From: Vibrio maritimus
GTDB taxonomy: Bacteria > Pseudomonadota > Gammaproteobacteria > Enterobacterales > Vibrionaceae
Length of the DNA stretch: 64,000 nucleotides
Direction of reading: 5' to 3'
NCBI RefSeq assembly: GCF_021441885.1
Contig: NZ_CP090438.1
Coordinates: forward strand, 2,170,001 to 2,234,000
Within the stretch, counting starts at the first letter, position 1. Every line of letters begins with the position of its first letter. The translations under genes were made by a program, and so were the position numbers. Below, one piece after another: positions 43,572 to 52,516 of this stretch. The notes under the pieces were generated by a model that searched no databases, was not told the DNA's origin, and saw nothing but the letters and a program-made list of their open reading frames with translations.

Positions 43572-44942
43572 ATGAACAAAAAAGAAAGCCAATCTATTCA
43601 ATTCGTTGACCTGCCTTACCAACCAGATTTAGCCAAACGATACTTCGCGTCCATCGAGCACCTCCCATGGGCGATGCTCTTGAAGTCTTCGACGCTCGAG
43701 CACGAGAACAATCGATTCGATATTTTGGTGGCGAAACCAGTGGCGACCGTGCAAACCTTTGGCGCGCAATCTCAAGTTACAGAAGGCGACCTCGTACGCT
43801 CTAATGACGAAGACCCGTTCACTATTATCGATCAACTGGTGAAAGCGAAAATTGGCACGCAAGAGCTCACGACTGACTGGCCTTTTATTGGTGGTGCAGT
43901 TGGTTACTTTGCGTATGACCTAGGACGACGCGTTGAGCGCATCCCGACGATTTCCGAGCACGATATCAGTGCTCCCGATATGGCTATAGGCATTTATGAT
44001 TGGGCGCTGCTCGTCGATCATCAAGAACAAAAGGCAGTCGTGGCTGGCGTTAATGTCGCAGCTCAACTGGCATGGCTAAAGAGTCAAAAGCCCAGCGAAC
44101 GTACGCCGTTTAAACTGAGTAGCGAATGGCAATCAAACATGACGCAAGATGATTACCAGCAGCGCTTCAACTCAGTTAAAGAATACTTAGCGGCCGGCGA
44201 TAGCTACCAGATTAACCTCGCGCAGCGACACTGCGCTGAGTATCAAGGAAGTGAATGGCATGCCTTTGATGTTCTAGATGAGCACAACCAAGCCCCTTTT
44301 AGTGCTTTTATCCGAACAGAAGATACCGCGATTCTCAGTATTTCTCCGGAGCGCTTTTTACAGCTTCATCATCGCGATATCGAAACCAAACCTATCAAAG
44401 GGACAAGGCCACGATTTAGTAATGCAGACAAAGATCGTCTCAGTGCAGATGAGTTAGCGAACGCGCCCAAAGATCAGGCGGAAAACTTAATGATCGTCGA
44501 TCTTCTGAGAAACGACATTGGTCGAGTGGCAAAGCCAGGCTCAGTAAAGGTTCCTAAACTGTTCGAGATTGAAAGCTTTCCTGCAGTACATCATTTAGTG
44601 AGTACGGTCGTCGGTGAGCTTGATAATCAATACAGTGCCACAGATTTACTCCGTGCCTGCTTTCCTGGAGGGTCAATAACTGGTGCACCTAAAGTTCGCG
44701 CGATGGAAATCATTGAAGAGCTCGAGCCTCACAGACGAAGCGTCTACTGTGGCAGTATTGGATACATCAGCGCACATGGTGTGATGGATACCAGTATCAC
44801 CATTCGAACGCTGATTGCTACAAAAGGAAAAGTATACGCGTGGGCGGGCGGAGGCATTGTTGCCGACAGTGTTTGTGACGATGAATACCAAGAGACCTAT
44901 CACAAACTTGGCAAAATTCTGCCTATCTTAGATAGCCTCTAA
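43572..44942 (+). CDS. pabB: Aminodeoxychorismate synthase component I
   Basis: Forms 4-amino-4-deoxychorismate from chorismate and PabA-derived ammonia for folate synthesis. 456 residues (E. coli 453). Typical segments are HLPWAMLLKS near the N-terminus, GYFAYDLGRRVE, the PabB-specific PIKGTRPR catalytic Lys motif, RNDIGRV and PGGSITGAPKVRAMEII. The frame is open from 43536, but M13 (43572) matches the position of the PabB start in other gammaproteobacteria; neither ATG has a strong ribosome binding site. In E. coli the next gene is nudL, whereas here 8 kb of signalling genes intervene. Its last 15 bp overlap the convergent kinase gene. Confidence 0.92.
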   Translation: MNKKESQSIQFVDLPYQPDLAKRYFASIEHLPWAMLLKSSTLEHENNRFDILVAKPVATVQTFGAQSQVTEGDLVRSNDEDPFTIIDQLVKAKIGTQELTTDWPFIGGAVGYFAYDLGRRVERIPTISEHDISAPDMAIGIYDWALLVDHQEQKAVVAGVNVAAQLAWLKSQKPSERTPFKLSSEWQSNMTQDDYQQRFNSVKEYLAAGDSYQINLAQRHCAEYQGSEWHAFDVLDEHNQAPFSAFIRTEDTAILSISPERFLQLHHRDIETKPIKGTRPRFSNADKDRLSADELANAPKDQAENLMIVDLLRNDIGRVAKPGSVKVPKLFEIESFPAVHHLVSTVVGELDNQYSATDLLRACFPGGSITGAPKVRAMEIIEELEPHRRSVYCGSIGYISAHGVMDTSITIRTLIATKGKVYAWAGGGIVADSVCDDEYQETYHKLGKILPILDSL

Positions 44943-46634
44943 TCCCCAAGAAGGTCCCCACTTCGCCAAAGTCTGAGTAAGGTCTTTGGCGGTATATGGC
45001 TTAGAAAGAATATCGTCCATACCTACGTCGTAACAGTTCTGTCGCTCTTCCGACGTAGTCCCTGCGGTTAGCGCTACTATGGGTTTTACATAGCTCGCAT
45101 CTCGCAAGCGTTTAGTGGCTTCAAAGCCATCCATAACCGGCATTCTACAGTCCATAAAGATAATATCGTATTCCTGATTAGTCGCATGTTCGACCGCCTC
45201 AAGACCATTGACGGCTAAATCGGGAGAGATACCCAATTTGCTGAGCATCTTGGTGATAATAACTTGATTCATCTTTATGTCGTCTACGACCAGGACTTTG
45301 AGAGATGACAAATCTGGCTCTGCGGCATTGTCCGTCTGCACTTGCTCATTGGCCGCTTGTTGAACCGTCGTCTTGAGCGGTAAAAGAACGTGAAATATCG
45401 TACCTTTGCCGAGCTCACTTTCAAGTGAGATGGTTCCCCCCATTAGCTCGACCAATCGACGGCAGATGGCAAGACCAAGGCCTGTACCTTCATAGTTTCG
45501 CGAACTCGACCTGTCGGCTTGGGTAAACGGCTGAAATAGTTTTTTCTGCGCGGCCGCGCTAATCCCAATGCCCGTATCGGAAACAGAGATATTTAGCCCG
45601 TTGTCGCCATTGCTGACTACAACATCTACTCTGCCCTTGTCGGTGAACTTAATCGCATTACCAATGAGGTTGACAAAGATTTGTGTTACACGCTCGAGAT
45701 CGCCTTTTATCAGCCTTTGCTCAAAGCCATTAGACTTAATAACAAACCCTATCTGCTTTTCCTGAGCCTTGTGCTCAAAAATGCTTCGCAGCGTGGATTC
45801 TAGACTTTTCCAAGTGAAATCTGACTCAATTAGCTCCAGCATTCCTGCATCAATTTTGCTGAAGTCTAATAGGTCGTTAATGATCGATCGTAACAGCTGC
45901 CCCGACTGACTCAGGTTGTGATGCAAATCTTTCTGACTATCACTCAACCCAGTATCAGCAAGGAGTTCAACACTTCCTAGCAAGCCGTTCAGAGGTGTCC
46001 GCAACTCGTGATTGATCATCGCTAGAAACTCACGAGTAGAACGCTCAGATGCCTCGGCTCGCTCCTTGGATTCGACCAAACGAATGTTGATAATTTGACG
46101 CGTTATCGAGCTAGAGAGCAACTCACAAACTAAAGACATCTGGCTACTGACAAAATCCATATCAAAGGTAGATTCATCTACGGCCAACTCAAGTTTTCCG
46201 ATGACATCTTGCTCGAGTTCAATCGGTATGCAGGACCTGGCTATGTCGTCTTGTTCTCCCAAGGTTAGATAAGACTTAGTTTGATATTGAGATTTTTTGA
46301 GTGTGGGTATCGGCTTGCCTGGTAACTCAATAGAACATGCGACATCATCACTGATTTCAGAGAGTTGATTAACTAACTCTATAACCAGAACATCATCAAG
46401 ATTTGTGCGCAGGAAGGTACGCCCAAAATGGATTAGGATACGTTCTATTTTTTGCTGAAAATCTAAGCGCAAGAAACTTGCTTCAGAGCGAGCTTCCGTC
46501 TGCTTTAATGCAACCTCTAACTGCTGATTGGCATTAAAAAGCTCTAAACTCTTCTGTTCTAGAAGAGCCTCTGCCGCTTTTCTAGCTGCAATCTCGCGCT
46601 TCAGCTTTCGTTCTATGGCAGAACTACTAGGCAT
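44928..46634 (-). CDS. H-NOX-associated hybrid histidine kinase (HnoK/HqsK type)
   Basis: 568-residue soluble kinase. An N-terminal coiled coil (residues 5-55, ERKLKREIAARKAAEALLEQ) leads into a GAF-like segment. HisKA holds phospho-His209 in AMINHELRTPLNG; the HATPase domain has DTGIGISAAA and GTGLGLAICRRL; the C-terminal receiver has Asp495 in IIFMDCRMPVMDG. It lacks membrane spans and an HPt domain. The gene follows the H-NOX gene by 7 bp, the usual arrangement in which NO-bound H-NOX inhibits the kinase. In Vibrio harveyi a comparable kinase feeds the LuxU quorum relay; here the HPt gene at 52517 is another possible acceptor. Confidence 0.9.
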   Translation of the reverse strand: MPSSSAIERKLKREIAARKAAEALLEQKSLELFNANQQLEVALKQTEARSEASFLRLDFQQKIERILIHFGRTFLRTNLDDVLVIELVNQLSEISDDVACSIELPGKPIPTLKKSQYQTKSYLTLGEQDDIARSCIPIELEQDVIGKLELAVDESTFDMDFVSSQMSLVCELLSSSITRQIINIRLVESKERAEASERSTREFLAMINHELRTPLNGLLGSVELLADTGLSDSQKDLHHNLSQSGQLLRSIINDLLDFSKIDAGMLELIESDFTWKSLESTLRSIFEHKAQEKQIGFVIKSNGFEQRLIKGDLERVTQIFVNLIGNAIKFTDKGRVDVVVSNGDNGLNISVSDTGIGISAAAQKKLFQPFTQADRSSSRNYEGTGLGLAICRRLVELMGGTISLESELGKGTIFHVLLPLKTTVQQAANEQVQTDNAAEPDLSSLKVLVVDDIKMNQVIITKMLSKLGISPDLAVNGLEAVEHATNQEYDIIFMDCRMPVMDGFEATKRLRDASYVKPIVALTAGTTSEERQNCYDVGMDDILSKPYTAKDLTQTLAKWGPSWGLEAI

Positions 46635-46641
46635 GTCACCC

Positions 46642-47181
46642 TCAGGCTAGAGTCAAATTAAAACGGACGACGCTACTATCTTCTGTTTGTGGAGTCATTT
46701 CTACTTTGACTGACTCACCAAAATGTTCAGCACAACCTTCAATCAAGCCCAGACAAACATGTGACATGCAACGAGCGCTCTGATAGTCCATTACCATGTC
46801 TGTTTCAGTCTCGCTAATAAAGTGAAACTTTGGCGGTTCAGCATCAGAATAGAGTTTCTTCACTTCAACATGAATATAATCCTCTACATGTCGAATAAAC
46901 TGAAACGTAGACACGCTACTGCCAATGCTCGCATTCTCAGGAATCGAGTTAAGTAGTGTTTTAAATACCGTTTGCCCAAAAACTTGCTGCAGTGTAGCGG
47001 GGTCAATATTGGTCTTTTTACTCAAGTTAACAATGAGTTTGACGAGATCTTTGTGGTCGTAACTGCCTACAGCCGTATAGACCCCCTCATCCCCTGACAT
47101 CTCCAGAACTTCGTCCAAGACATCCAAACCAAACTTCTCCTCAACCAATTCCATGAACTCGGTAAAGATAATTCCTTTCAT
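46642..47181 (-). CDS. H-NOX heme nitric-oxide sensor
   Basis: 179 residues, typical HNOB length. The proximal heme ligand is His104 in DYIHVEVKKLYSDAEPPKF, and the YxSxR heme-propionate motif is intact (Y133-x-S135-x-R137 in MDYQSARCMSH). The N-terminus MKGIIFTEFMELVEEKFGLD is canonical. It binds NO via ferrous heme in the cytoplasm and modulates the kinase encoded 7 bp downstream. GGAGAAAGTGA precedes the ATG. A 170-bp gap upstream probably contains its own promoter, including an ATTGTT...AACAAT dyad. Extra cysteines (C138, C143, C150) could allow zinc or redox tuning, as found in some H-NOX proteins. Confidence 0.95.
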   Translation of the reverse strand: MKGIIFTEFMELVEEKFGLDVLDEVLEMSGDEGVYTAVGSYDHKDLVKLIVNLSKKTNIDPATLQQVFGQTVFKTLLNSIPENASIGSSVSTFQFIRHVEDYIHVEVKKLYSDAEPPKFHFISETETDMVMDYQSARCMSHVCLGLIEGCAEHFGESVKVEMTPQTEDSSVVRFNLTLA

Positions 47182-47351
47182 TCACTTTCTCCGTGCCAGC
47201 TACGTATTCTAAATTGAGGTTACCCTTTAACTTAAAGTTTTAGGACAGTTCTCGACTGATTTCAAATATTGTTAGTTTTCAAACAATAAGTTAAGGCTTA
47301 ATCGAATTGTAGAGCCCATAGAAAAGATTAAAACTCGCATTATCGTTGAAC

Positions 47352-48293
47352 TTAGTGAATTGAGTCTTTATAGGCGACCCCGCGACTAGACATAGCAGCC
47401 TCAGGATTGGCTCGAGCGTTAATGGCAACGCAAAGGGCGACATGTTCAACCCCATCGCTAACCAAGTAGACATAGGCATCGAGTTCACGGGAGCATTGAC
47501 TGTTTAGGTCGACAAACGATCCATCTCCTCTGGGCTCCAAGAATTGCTCATCCTTAAGCGAGTAGACGCGATCAACAAAGGCTATTGGACTCGCTACATC
47601 TGGAATCATCGCTTTGAGTTCACTCTGATGAAAGCAGGCAACTTTGTTGTTTAAACTCGATCTATCGGTAAAAATGCTATCAAAAATACCAGGCACAACA
47701 CACATGCTGGAGTGATGCTCCGACTCCTGTCCTACTTTGCTATATTTGAGTATTAAATGGCATACGGTATTATTTTTTCGATGTTCATGTGAAGTTCGTG
47801 GATACACGATAAGATAACGACTAGTGCGCTCGCACACATATCCGTTTTCTAACACTGTCGCTGACACAAGTTCCGACAGCCCTAGATTTGCATAAGTATC
47901 AGAGGCATGTTTCTTTGCTATCGTTACCGGAATCATTACCGTTCCATCGCTCAGTATGCTGTAGCCCAAAACCTCTGGGGGTCTTACCCCGATAGCTAGC
48001 TCTTTCGGAAGCTCTAAAGCTTTCGTCACATCTAAATTACAGCAAGTTGTGAAAGAAACATCTCCCAAAATACAGGTCAAAACGAGTTTGTAGCTGGGAG
48101 CCGGGGTCGAGATGAAAGCGTAAAACCCATTGCCAAAGTCTTTAAAAATGCCCTCCGGGTTTTCGCATAGAACTTGCTCGGGAGATAAAGCGTTCGGCTC
48201 TGAAAGTTGGCTCTTTAAAAACTCGCGGTTAAATAGCAGCGCACCATTGGATAGGCGTATCAATAGAGCACCATTTTGTCCTTCGCTATCCAT
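47352..48293 (-). CDS. Uncharacterised cysteine-rich protein of the H-NOX locus
   Basis: 313 residues, cytoplasmic by appearance, with no membrane span. About ten cysteines are scattered through it (for example TTCCNLD, YVCERT, VACFHQ, SQCSREL), many for this organism's soluble proteins. One segment, PPEVLGYSILSDGTVMIPV near residues 105-125, resembles the strand pair that closes CheW-like/CheA P5 barrels (GxxILxDGxV), but the rest gives no further support. It sits between the EAL gene (27 bp upstream) and H-NOX (170 bp downstream) on the same strand and is probably co-transcribed with the EAL gene. Function unknown. Confidence 0.65.
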   Translation of the reverse strand: MDSEGQNGALLIRLSNGALLFNREFLKSQLSEPNALSPEQVLCENPEGIFKDFGNGFYAFISTPAPSYKLVLTCILGDVSFTTCCNLDVTKALELPKELAIGVRPPEVLGYSILSDGTVMIPVTIAKKHASDTYANLGLSELVSATVLENGYVCERTSRYLIVYPRTSHEHRKNNTVCHLILKYSKVGQESEHHSSMCVVPGIFDSIFTDRSSLNNKVACFHQSELKAMIPDVASPIAFVDRVYSLKDEQFLEPRGDGSFVDLNSQCSRELDAYVYLVSDGVEHVALCVAINARANPEAAMSSRGVAYKDSIH

Positions 48294-48320
48294 GTGAGCT
48301 CCAATTAATACGACGAAAAG

Positions 48321-50351
48321 TTAATGTGTTCGACCCGAAGCGATAAGCTCTTGTTTCAATTGCTTTGAGCTCATCGGACGATAAAAGTAATAGCCTTGAA
48401 TGTAATCAACATCGATCAGTTTAAGCGTCTCAAGTTCTCTAGCATGCTCTACCCCTTCAGCCACTACCTTAATGTTGAGATCATGCGACAGTTGTCTCAA
48501 CATGTTAACCGCAAAGAATTTTTGCTTTATTTGGTCGATATCGGTGATGAACTTACGATCTATCTTCAACTCATCAAAATGGAAGTCACTAAAATAGGAA
48601 AATGACGAGTTACCGGTACCAAAGTCATCTACGGCTATTTTCACACCCGATGAACGAATCTTCTCTAAGAGATTAGAGTTATTGATGTTTTTTTCGAAGT
48701 AGGACGTTTCAGTAATCTCAATTGTCACATCTTTGTTTGAAACCGGTGAAGCGTTGATAAACTCATAGAGCTCATCGAGATGCGGTGAATCCGTATCGGC
48801 AATTGAACAGTTTAAAGAAAGCGTTAGTTTCTGCGGGACACTCGCATCCAAAGCGAGAAACTCCTCAATCGCGCGTTCAGCCACCAACATATCAATGGTG
48901 TTGATCATCTTTAGCTCTTCCGCCAGATGAATCATTTCTTGAACACAATAATCCAATTCTGAGAATTGGAATCGGCACAGCGCTTCTAACTTCACCACTT
49001 CGCCTGACTTGGTATCCACTATCGGTTGAAAATGAACATCGATTTGTTTGTTTTGAATCGCTTCTAAGAGCAAACTCTCTAGCTTTCTTCGACGAATGCT
49101 CGCTTGGACTAGCACTTCATCATAGAAGTTGACGCTACTCGACTTTGAATCATGAACAAACATTGCTTGTACAGATTGGGAGATCACCTCATCCATGCCG
49201 CACTTGTTAAAGCCATGAAGCGCAACACCTATCTGTCCATCAGATATGTCGTTAACTAAGTGGTCTTCTAAATATTTACTAAGTCCAGAGAAAAACTGCT
49301 TGATACATAGATTAATGGTAGCGACATCTTCAACATCATTTTCTCGTATTTTCAATAACACAACAAAAGTGTTTCTACCAAGGTAACCAAAGCTATCTGC
49401 ATCATGGAAAGCTTTTAATGCAATGAATACTTTTTGACGAGATTCCGCCTCTAGTTCACAGTAGAATCGAGGACGCAAACTTACGACTATATACTTTCCT
49501 CCTTTTGAAGAAAGTCTCCTGGCGTTCTTTCGAAATGCAACTTCATCCATTTCATTTAAATTAGGCGCACTTGTCGAGTTTTGGACTTTAGGGTGTGCAG
49601 GCTTTTGGTGTTCACCTAAAAATGTATAGATGAAGAAGCACTGGTCTTTAGCTATTTCCACTTTCTTGATATAAACCATTTCAAGCGTAGAACGAGCATC
49701 TTTTGCTTTCGTTATTAGCGCACCACGCCATTTCGCTTCACGCTCAATACGCTTCTGAAAAGCCTCAATATGTCGTTTATCACTATGAAAAAGGTCAGCA
49801 TCACTGATATCCCTTCCTAATAGCGAAATCGAAGATACGCCATGGTCTCGGCACAGTTTCTCGTTGGCAAATAAAACTCGATGCTTTTGATTGGTGACTA
49901 GAATCCCTCGAGTTGGATCATCCAACACGTGTTCCAAAAGTTCGGTGCTGGCTAGGCGTGCTTCCGTATGTGAAAGCACCTCGATACACCCTTTTACGTT
50001 ATTGTCTAATATCAAATAGATTTCAAACTTAACGATGATTAGCTCACCTAGTGTTGTTTCTAAAGCAATAGGGACAGCAGAAGGCGAACCAGTAAACTGA
50101 ACATCTCTTATTAGGGTTAAGATATGGTTCACACTGTCGATAGAGGGTGGATTAATATTAGACTGATTGGCATCGTAACCCAGCACATGTTGCCAAAATG
50201 CGCCCTTCGACACTTCGGTAGTGATGTCGTGTAAATGTTCCGACCAGAACAATTTTTCTGCTTCAGCCTGCTTAGATAGCATCTTGCTCTCTCTATTTTT
50301 ATAAGCCAACAACGTGTTGCTCAAAGTCTCTCTTTTGGGACTTTGTTGCAC
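48321..50351 (-). CDS. PAS / degenerate GGDEF / EAL cyclic-di-GMP phosphodiesterase
   Basis: 676-residue soluble protein. An N-terminal charged helix and GAF/PAS-like region is followed by a PAS domain (about 140-245, GILVTNQKHRVLFANEKLC). The GGDEF-like domain (about 280-420) has lost the GGDEF motif (SFGYLGRNTF at that place). The EAL domain (about 430-670) has E456-A-L, DDFGTGNSSFSYF, VAEGVE and DYIQGYYF intact, so c-di-GMP hydrolysis is expected. The frame opens at GTG 50351; ATG 50285 with AGAGAG upstream is an alternative start. In Shewanella an EAL protein (HnoB) is the target of an H-NOX kinase, but this protein lacks a receiver. Confidence 0.88.
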   Translation of the reverse strand: MQQSPKRETLSNTLLAYKNRESKMLSKQAEAEKLFWSEHLHDITTEVSKGAFWQHVLGYDANQSNINPPSIDSVNHILTLIRDVQFTGSPSAVPIALETTLGELIIVKFEIYLILDNNVKGCIEVLSHTEARLASTELLEHVLDDPTRGILVTNQKHRVLFANEKLCRDHGVSSISLLGRDISDADLFHSDKRHIEAFQKRIEREAKWRGALITKAKDARSTLEMVYIKKVEIAKDQCFFIYTFLGEHQKPAHPKVQNSTSAPNLNEMDEVAFRKNARRLSSKGGKYIVVSLRPRFYCELEAESRQKVFIALKAFHDADSFGYLGRNTFVVLLKIRENDVEDVATINLCIKQFFSGLSKYLEDHLVNDISDGQIGVALHGFNKCGMDEVISQSVQAMFVHDSKSSSVNFYDEVLVQASIRRRKLESLLLEAIQNKQIDVHFQPIVDTKSGEVVKLEALCRFQFSELDYCVQEMIHLAEELKMINTIDMLVAERAIEEFLALDASVPQKLTLSLNCSIADTDSPHLDELYEFINASPVSNKDVTIEITETSYFEKNINNSNLLEKIRSSGVKIAVDDFGTGNSSFSYFSDFHFDELKIDRKFITDIDQIKQKFFAVNMLRQLSHDLNIKVVAEGVEHARELETLKLIDVDYIQGYYFYRPMSSKQLKQELIASGRTH

Positions 50352-50457
50352 AGAAGCAAACTAGGAGAATCAAAGCTAAATTCAAGCCGATCTTTCCTTG
50401 AATCTTATTTTTTAGTTTCTAGTTTACTGTCATGTGGCTCACCTATGGAGGATTCAA

Positions 50458-50802
50458 ATGGATTACGTCTACGTTGAAAACATCTATGACGATGAATATC
50501 GAATTGCACCTCCAATGCACACGCGGTTAATCGAAGGGGATATCCCAGAAGAAGAGTTCGAAATTAGAGAGGTATTAGAATGTTGGTACGAGGCTGGCTT
50601 TGTCCCTTTTATCGACGCCCAAGACACAAAAGTGAACTTCTGGGAGCAAGTAAGCAACTTCAAAAGACTGACTCAAACTCTAGCGGTGTTGATCCGATGT
50701 CGAGCATATCAAAGTGCTCTGAGAAGAATTACCTCACAGTGGCGCAAGGATTCACTCGAGTGTCAGTACCTTCATTACTTGTTAGAAAAGCAAGCTGCAT
50801 AG
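50458..50802 (+). CDS. Small protein, first of a tandem paralogous pair
   Basis: 114 residues from ATG 50458 with GGAGG 7 nt upstream; a longer frame from GTG 50434 is less likely. Acidic N-terminal half and basic C-terminal half, no membrane span and no recognised family. It shares the pattern EIRE-x(4)-WY-x(2)-G-x(2)-P ... FW with the next gene (50907), as well as a Tyr-rich N-terminus, showing a tandem duplication. It diverges from the EAL gene and lies between it and the sigma-factor gene. Role unknown; a binding partner of the sigma factor or EAL protein is a possibility only by position. Confidence 0.65.
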   Translation: MDYVYVENIYDDEYRIAPPMHTRLIEGDIPEEEFEIREVLECWYEAGFVPFIDAQDTKVNFWEQVSNFKRLTQTLAVLIRCRAYQSALRRITSQWRKDSLECQYLHYLLEKQAA

Positions 50803-50906
50803 CTAAACGGAAAAATAACGAGCGAAGACTCTAATTTCATATTTATCAATAGAGAAGCGCTTTGGCTTATGATATGTTAACTGAGTCATCACTACCCATT
50901 TACATC

Positions 50907-51317
50907 ATGTACAAATACGTAAAAAACAAACTCGATTACTCTTATTGTGAAACTCTACCTAAAGGCGTCGAACTGAGTGAGCAAGAAATACCACTTGAAG
51001 AGATAGAGATTAGGGAGATGATTGAGGCATGGTACCAAAGCGGTTACTCACCACTATTCGGTGAGGACCAAACATTTTGGGATAGCTTGTCACTTGATTC
51101 CAAAAGCACGATTAAAGGAAACTGGCTGTCCTCTTCAGAGAAAGAAAAACGCAGCCGATTAGAACGCCTTGAATCGACAATCCTAACCGTGCTGCGTAGT
51201 CACGTGTATTTCGCGGCTTTTAGACGTGTCTTAACGACTTTACCGCAATCCCCAACGCAATATCGGCTTAACAATCTGCTGTTAAAGGCCTCAAACGAAG
51301 CTCCATTGCAACACTGA
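50907..51317 (+). CDS. Small protein, second of a tandem paralogous pair
   Basis: 136 residues from ATG 50907. The frame is open from 50862, but the chosen ATG makes the N-terminus (MYKYVKNKLDYSY) line up with its paralogue upstream (MDYVYVENIYDDEY). A shared core EIREMIEAWYQSGYSP and FWDSL follows. Compared with its twin it has an insertion of about 15 polar residues before the C-terminal helix (EKEKRSRLERLESTIL). No ribosome binding site is obvious at this start, so an ATG at 50874 remains possible. Convergent with the sigma-factor gene, 12 bp apart. Confidence 0.6.
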   Translation: MYKYVKNKLDYSYCETLPKGVELSEQEIPLEEIEIREMIEAWYQSGYSPLFGEDQTFWDSLSLDSKSTIKGNWLSSSEKEKRSRLERLESTILTVLRSHVYFAAFRRVLTTLPQSPTQYRLNNLLLKASNEAPLQH

Positions 51318-51329
51318 TTAAAACCGTCG

Positions 51330-52202
51330 CTAATTACTAACCCAGCCATCAAAGCGAAGTCTGTTCTGAAGTTTCGCGACCCCTTCTTGCTGTAACTGTC
51401 TGACACGCTCTTTAGAAAGCCCATACATCTCACCTAGACAATCTAAAGTGAGCACTTCTTTTCCAAAAAGTCCAAATCGATGTATCACGATATCTCTATA
51501 TTTCTCTGGCAGAGATAGCACCACTCTCTCAAGGCTTTTCAATAACATTTCATCATGACAAGTATCGTAAGGCTCAGGTATTGCTTCTGATCGACATGTA
51601 TCTAAGCTAGTGTACTCTTTGTCTACAATATCAACCGATGAACTCGATTCGATGAAACCACTCATGTGAATAAGCTCACTGACGTGTTTTTGCGAGTTTG
51701 AAGTCTGCTCGGCGATTTCTTTGACTGAAGGGGCTCTTTTCAGATCAGACACCATGTCATTGGTTTGTCTGGACAAGCGGTTGATCTCTTTGATCACATG
51801 AACGGGTAGACGAACAGTGCGTCCGGTATTCATTAACGAAGATTCAATACTCTCACGAATCCACCACACCGCATAAGTACTAAAACGGAAACCTTTTTCA
51901 GGTTCAAACTTATCTATCGCTTTGATCAATCCAAGGTTTCCCTCTTCTATGAGATCAAGAATAGTGTGGTTGTTTAAGCCGCGTTTTGTATAGCCTCTTG
52001 CAATCTTAACGACAAGACGCAAGTTTGACTCAATAAGTACGTCTCTCGCCGCTTTATCACCGCGACGTGCAAGCGTCGCATAGTGATACTCTTGCTCGGG
52101 GGTCAGTAGGTCGATCCCAACAACGTCTTGGATGTACTTTGAGTAAAAGTCGGCCGTGCCGCCGGCAAACTCAGTTTTAGTGTTTTCGATCCTTGCGCTC
52201 AT
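51330..52202 (-). CDS. Sigma-70 family RNA polymerase sigma factor, RpoS/RpoQ-like
   Basis: 290 residues with sigma regions 1.2 (LLTPEQEYHYATLARRGD), 2 (ESNLRLVVKIARGYTKRG, DLIEEGNLGLIKAIDKF, FRFSTYAVWWIRESIE), 3 (HVIKEINRLSRQ) and 4 (LSLPEKYRDIVIHRFGL and GLSKERVRQLQQEGVAKL). Length and sequence place it in the RpoS-like group; vibrios often carry an extra such factor, RpoQ. The true rpoS is usually longer and next to nlpD, which is not here. ATG 52202 with GGAG 6 nt upstream is chosen over the longer frame. It would give the island its own promoter selectivity. Confidence 0.85.
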   Translation of the reverse strand: MSARIENTKTEFAGGTADFYSKYIQDVVGIDLLTPEQEYHYATLARRGDKAARDVLIESNLRLVVKIARGYTKRGLNNHTILDLIEEGNLGLIKAIDKFEPEKGFRFSTYAVWWIRESIESSLMNTGRTVRLPVHVIKEINRLSRQTNDMVSDLKRAPSVKEIAEQTSNSQKHVSELIHMSGFIESSSSVDIVDKEYTSLDTCRSEAIPEPYDTCHDEMLLKSLERVVLSLPEKYRDIVIHRFGLFGKEVLTLDCLGEMYGLSKERVRQLQQEGVAKLQNRLRFDGWVSN

Positions 52203-52516
52203 GTTCATCTCCATTTTTTTAAGCGCGACCCTAGCCAACTTATTCATTCTATTGTTTCGAGGTGAGTCGCATAGTCAAGAATAGTCACGTTTATGCTATG
52301 CATCAAAATTTACTTCATACGCATTACTCAAAAAATGAGCAAATTAGTAGGAAAGTCTTAGATCTCTGGCAAGGTCGAAGATAAAGTTTAGATCTACTGG
52401 ATCACTGACTTCTCTTTTTTATAATCTATACTAAGGTTGTTAAGTATCTGAGTTTGGTAACGAAATAGGGCAATCTCTTAACCAAGTATCGGCAAACATA
52501 ATAAAAGGACAGTAGG
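52203..52516. promoter_or_regulatory. Divergent promoter region between sigma-factor and HPt genes
   Basis: 314 bp without a credible gene. It must carry the promoters of both the sigma factor (minus) and the HPt gene (plus). A TATAAT at 52420-52425 is a plausible -10 for the HPt gene, about 90 bp before its start, with no good -35. An ACTCA...TGAG inverted repeat lies near 52327-52340. No known operator was recognised. Confidence 0.35.

Noticed and set aside
52203..52516. Possible small RNA in the sigma-factor/HPt spacer
   Set aside because: No terminator-like hairpin with T-run that would define a transcript end.
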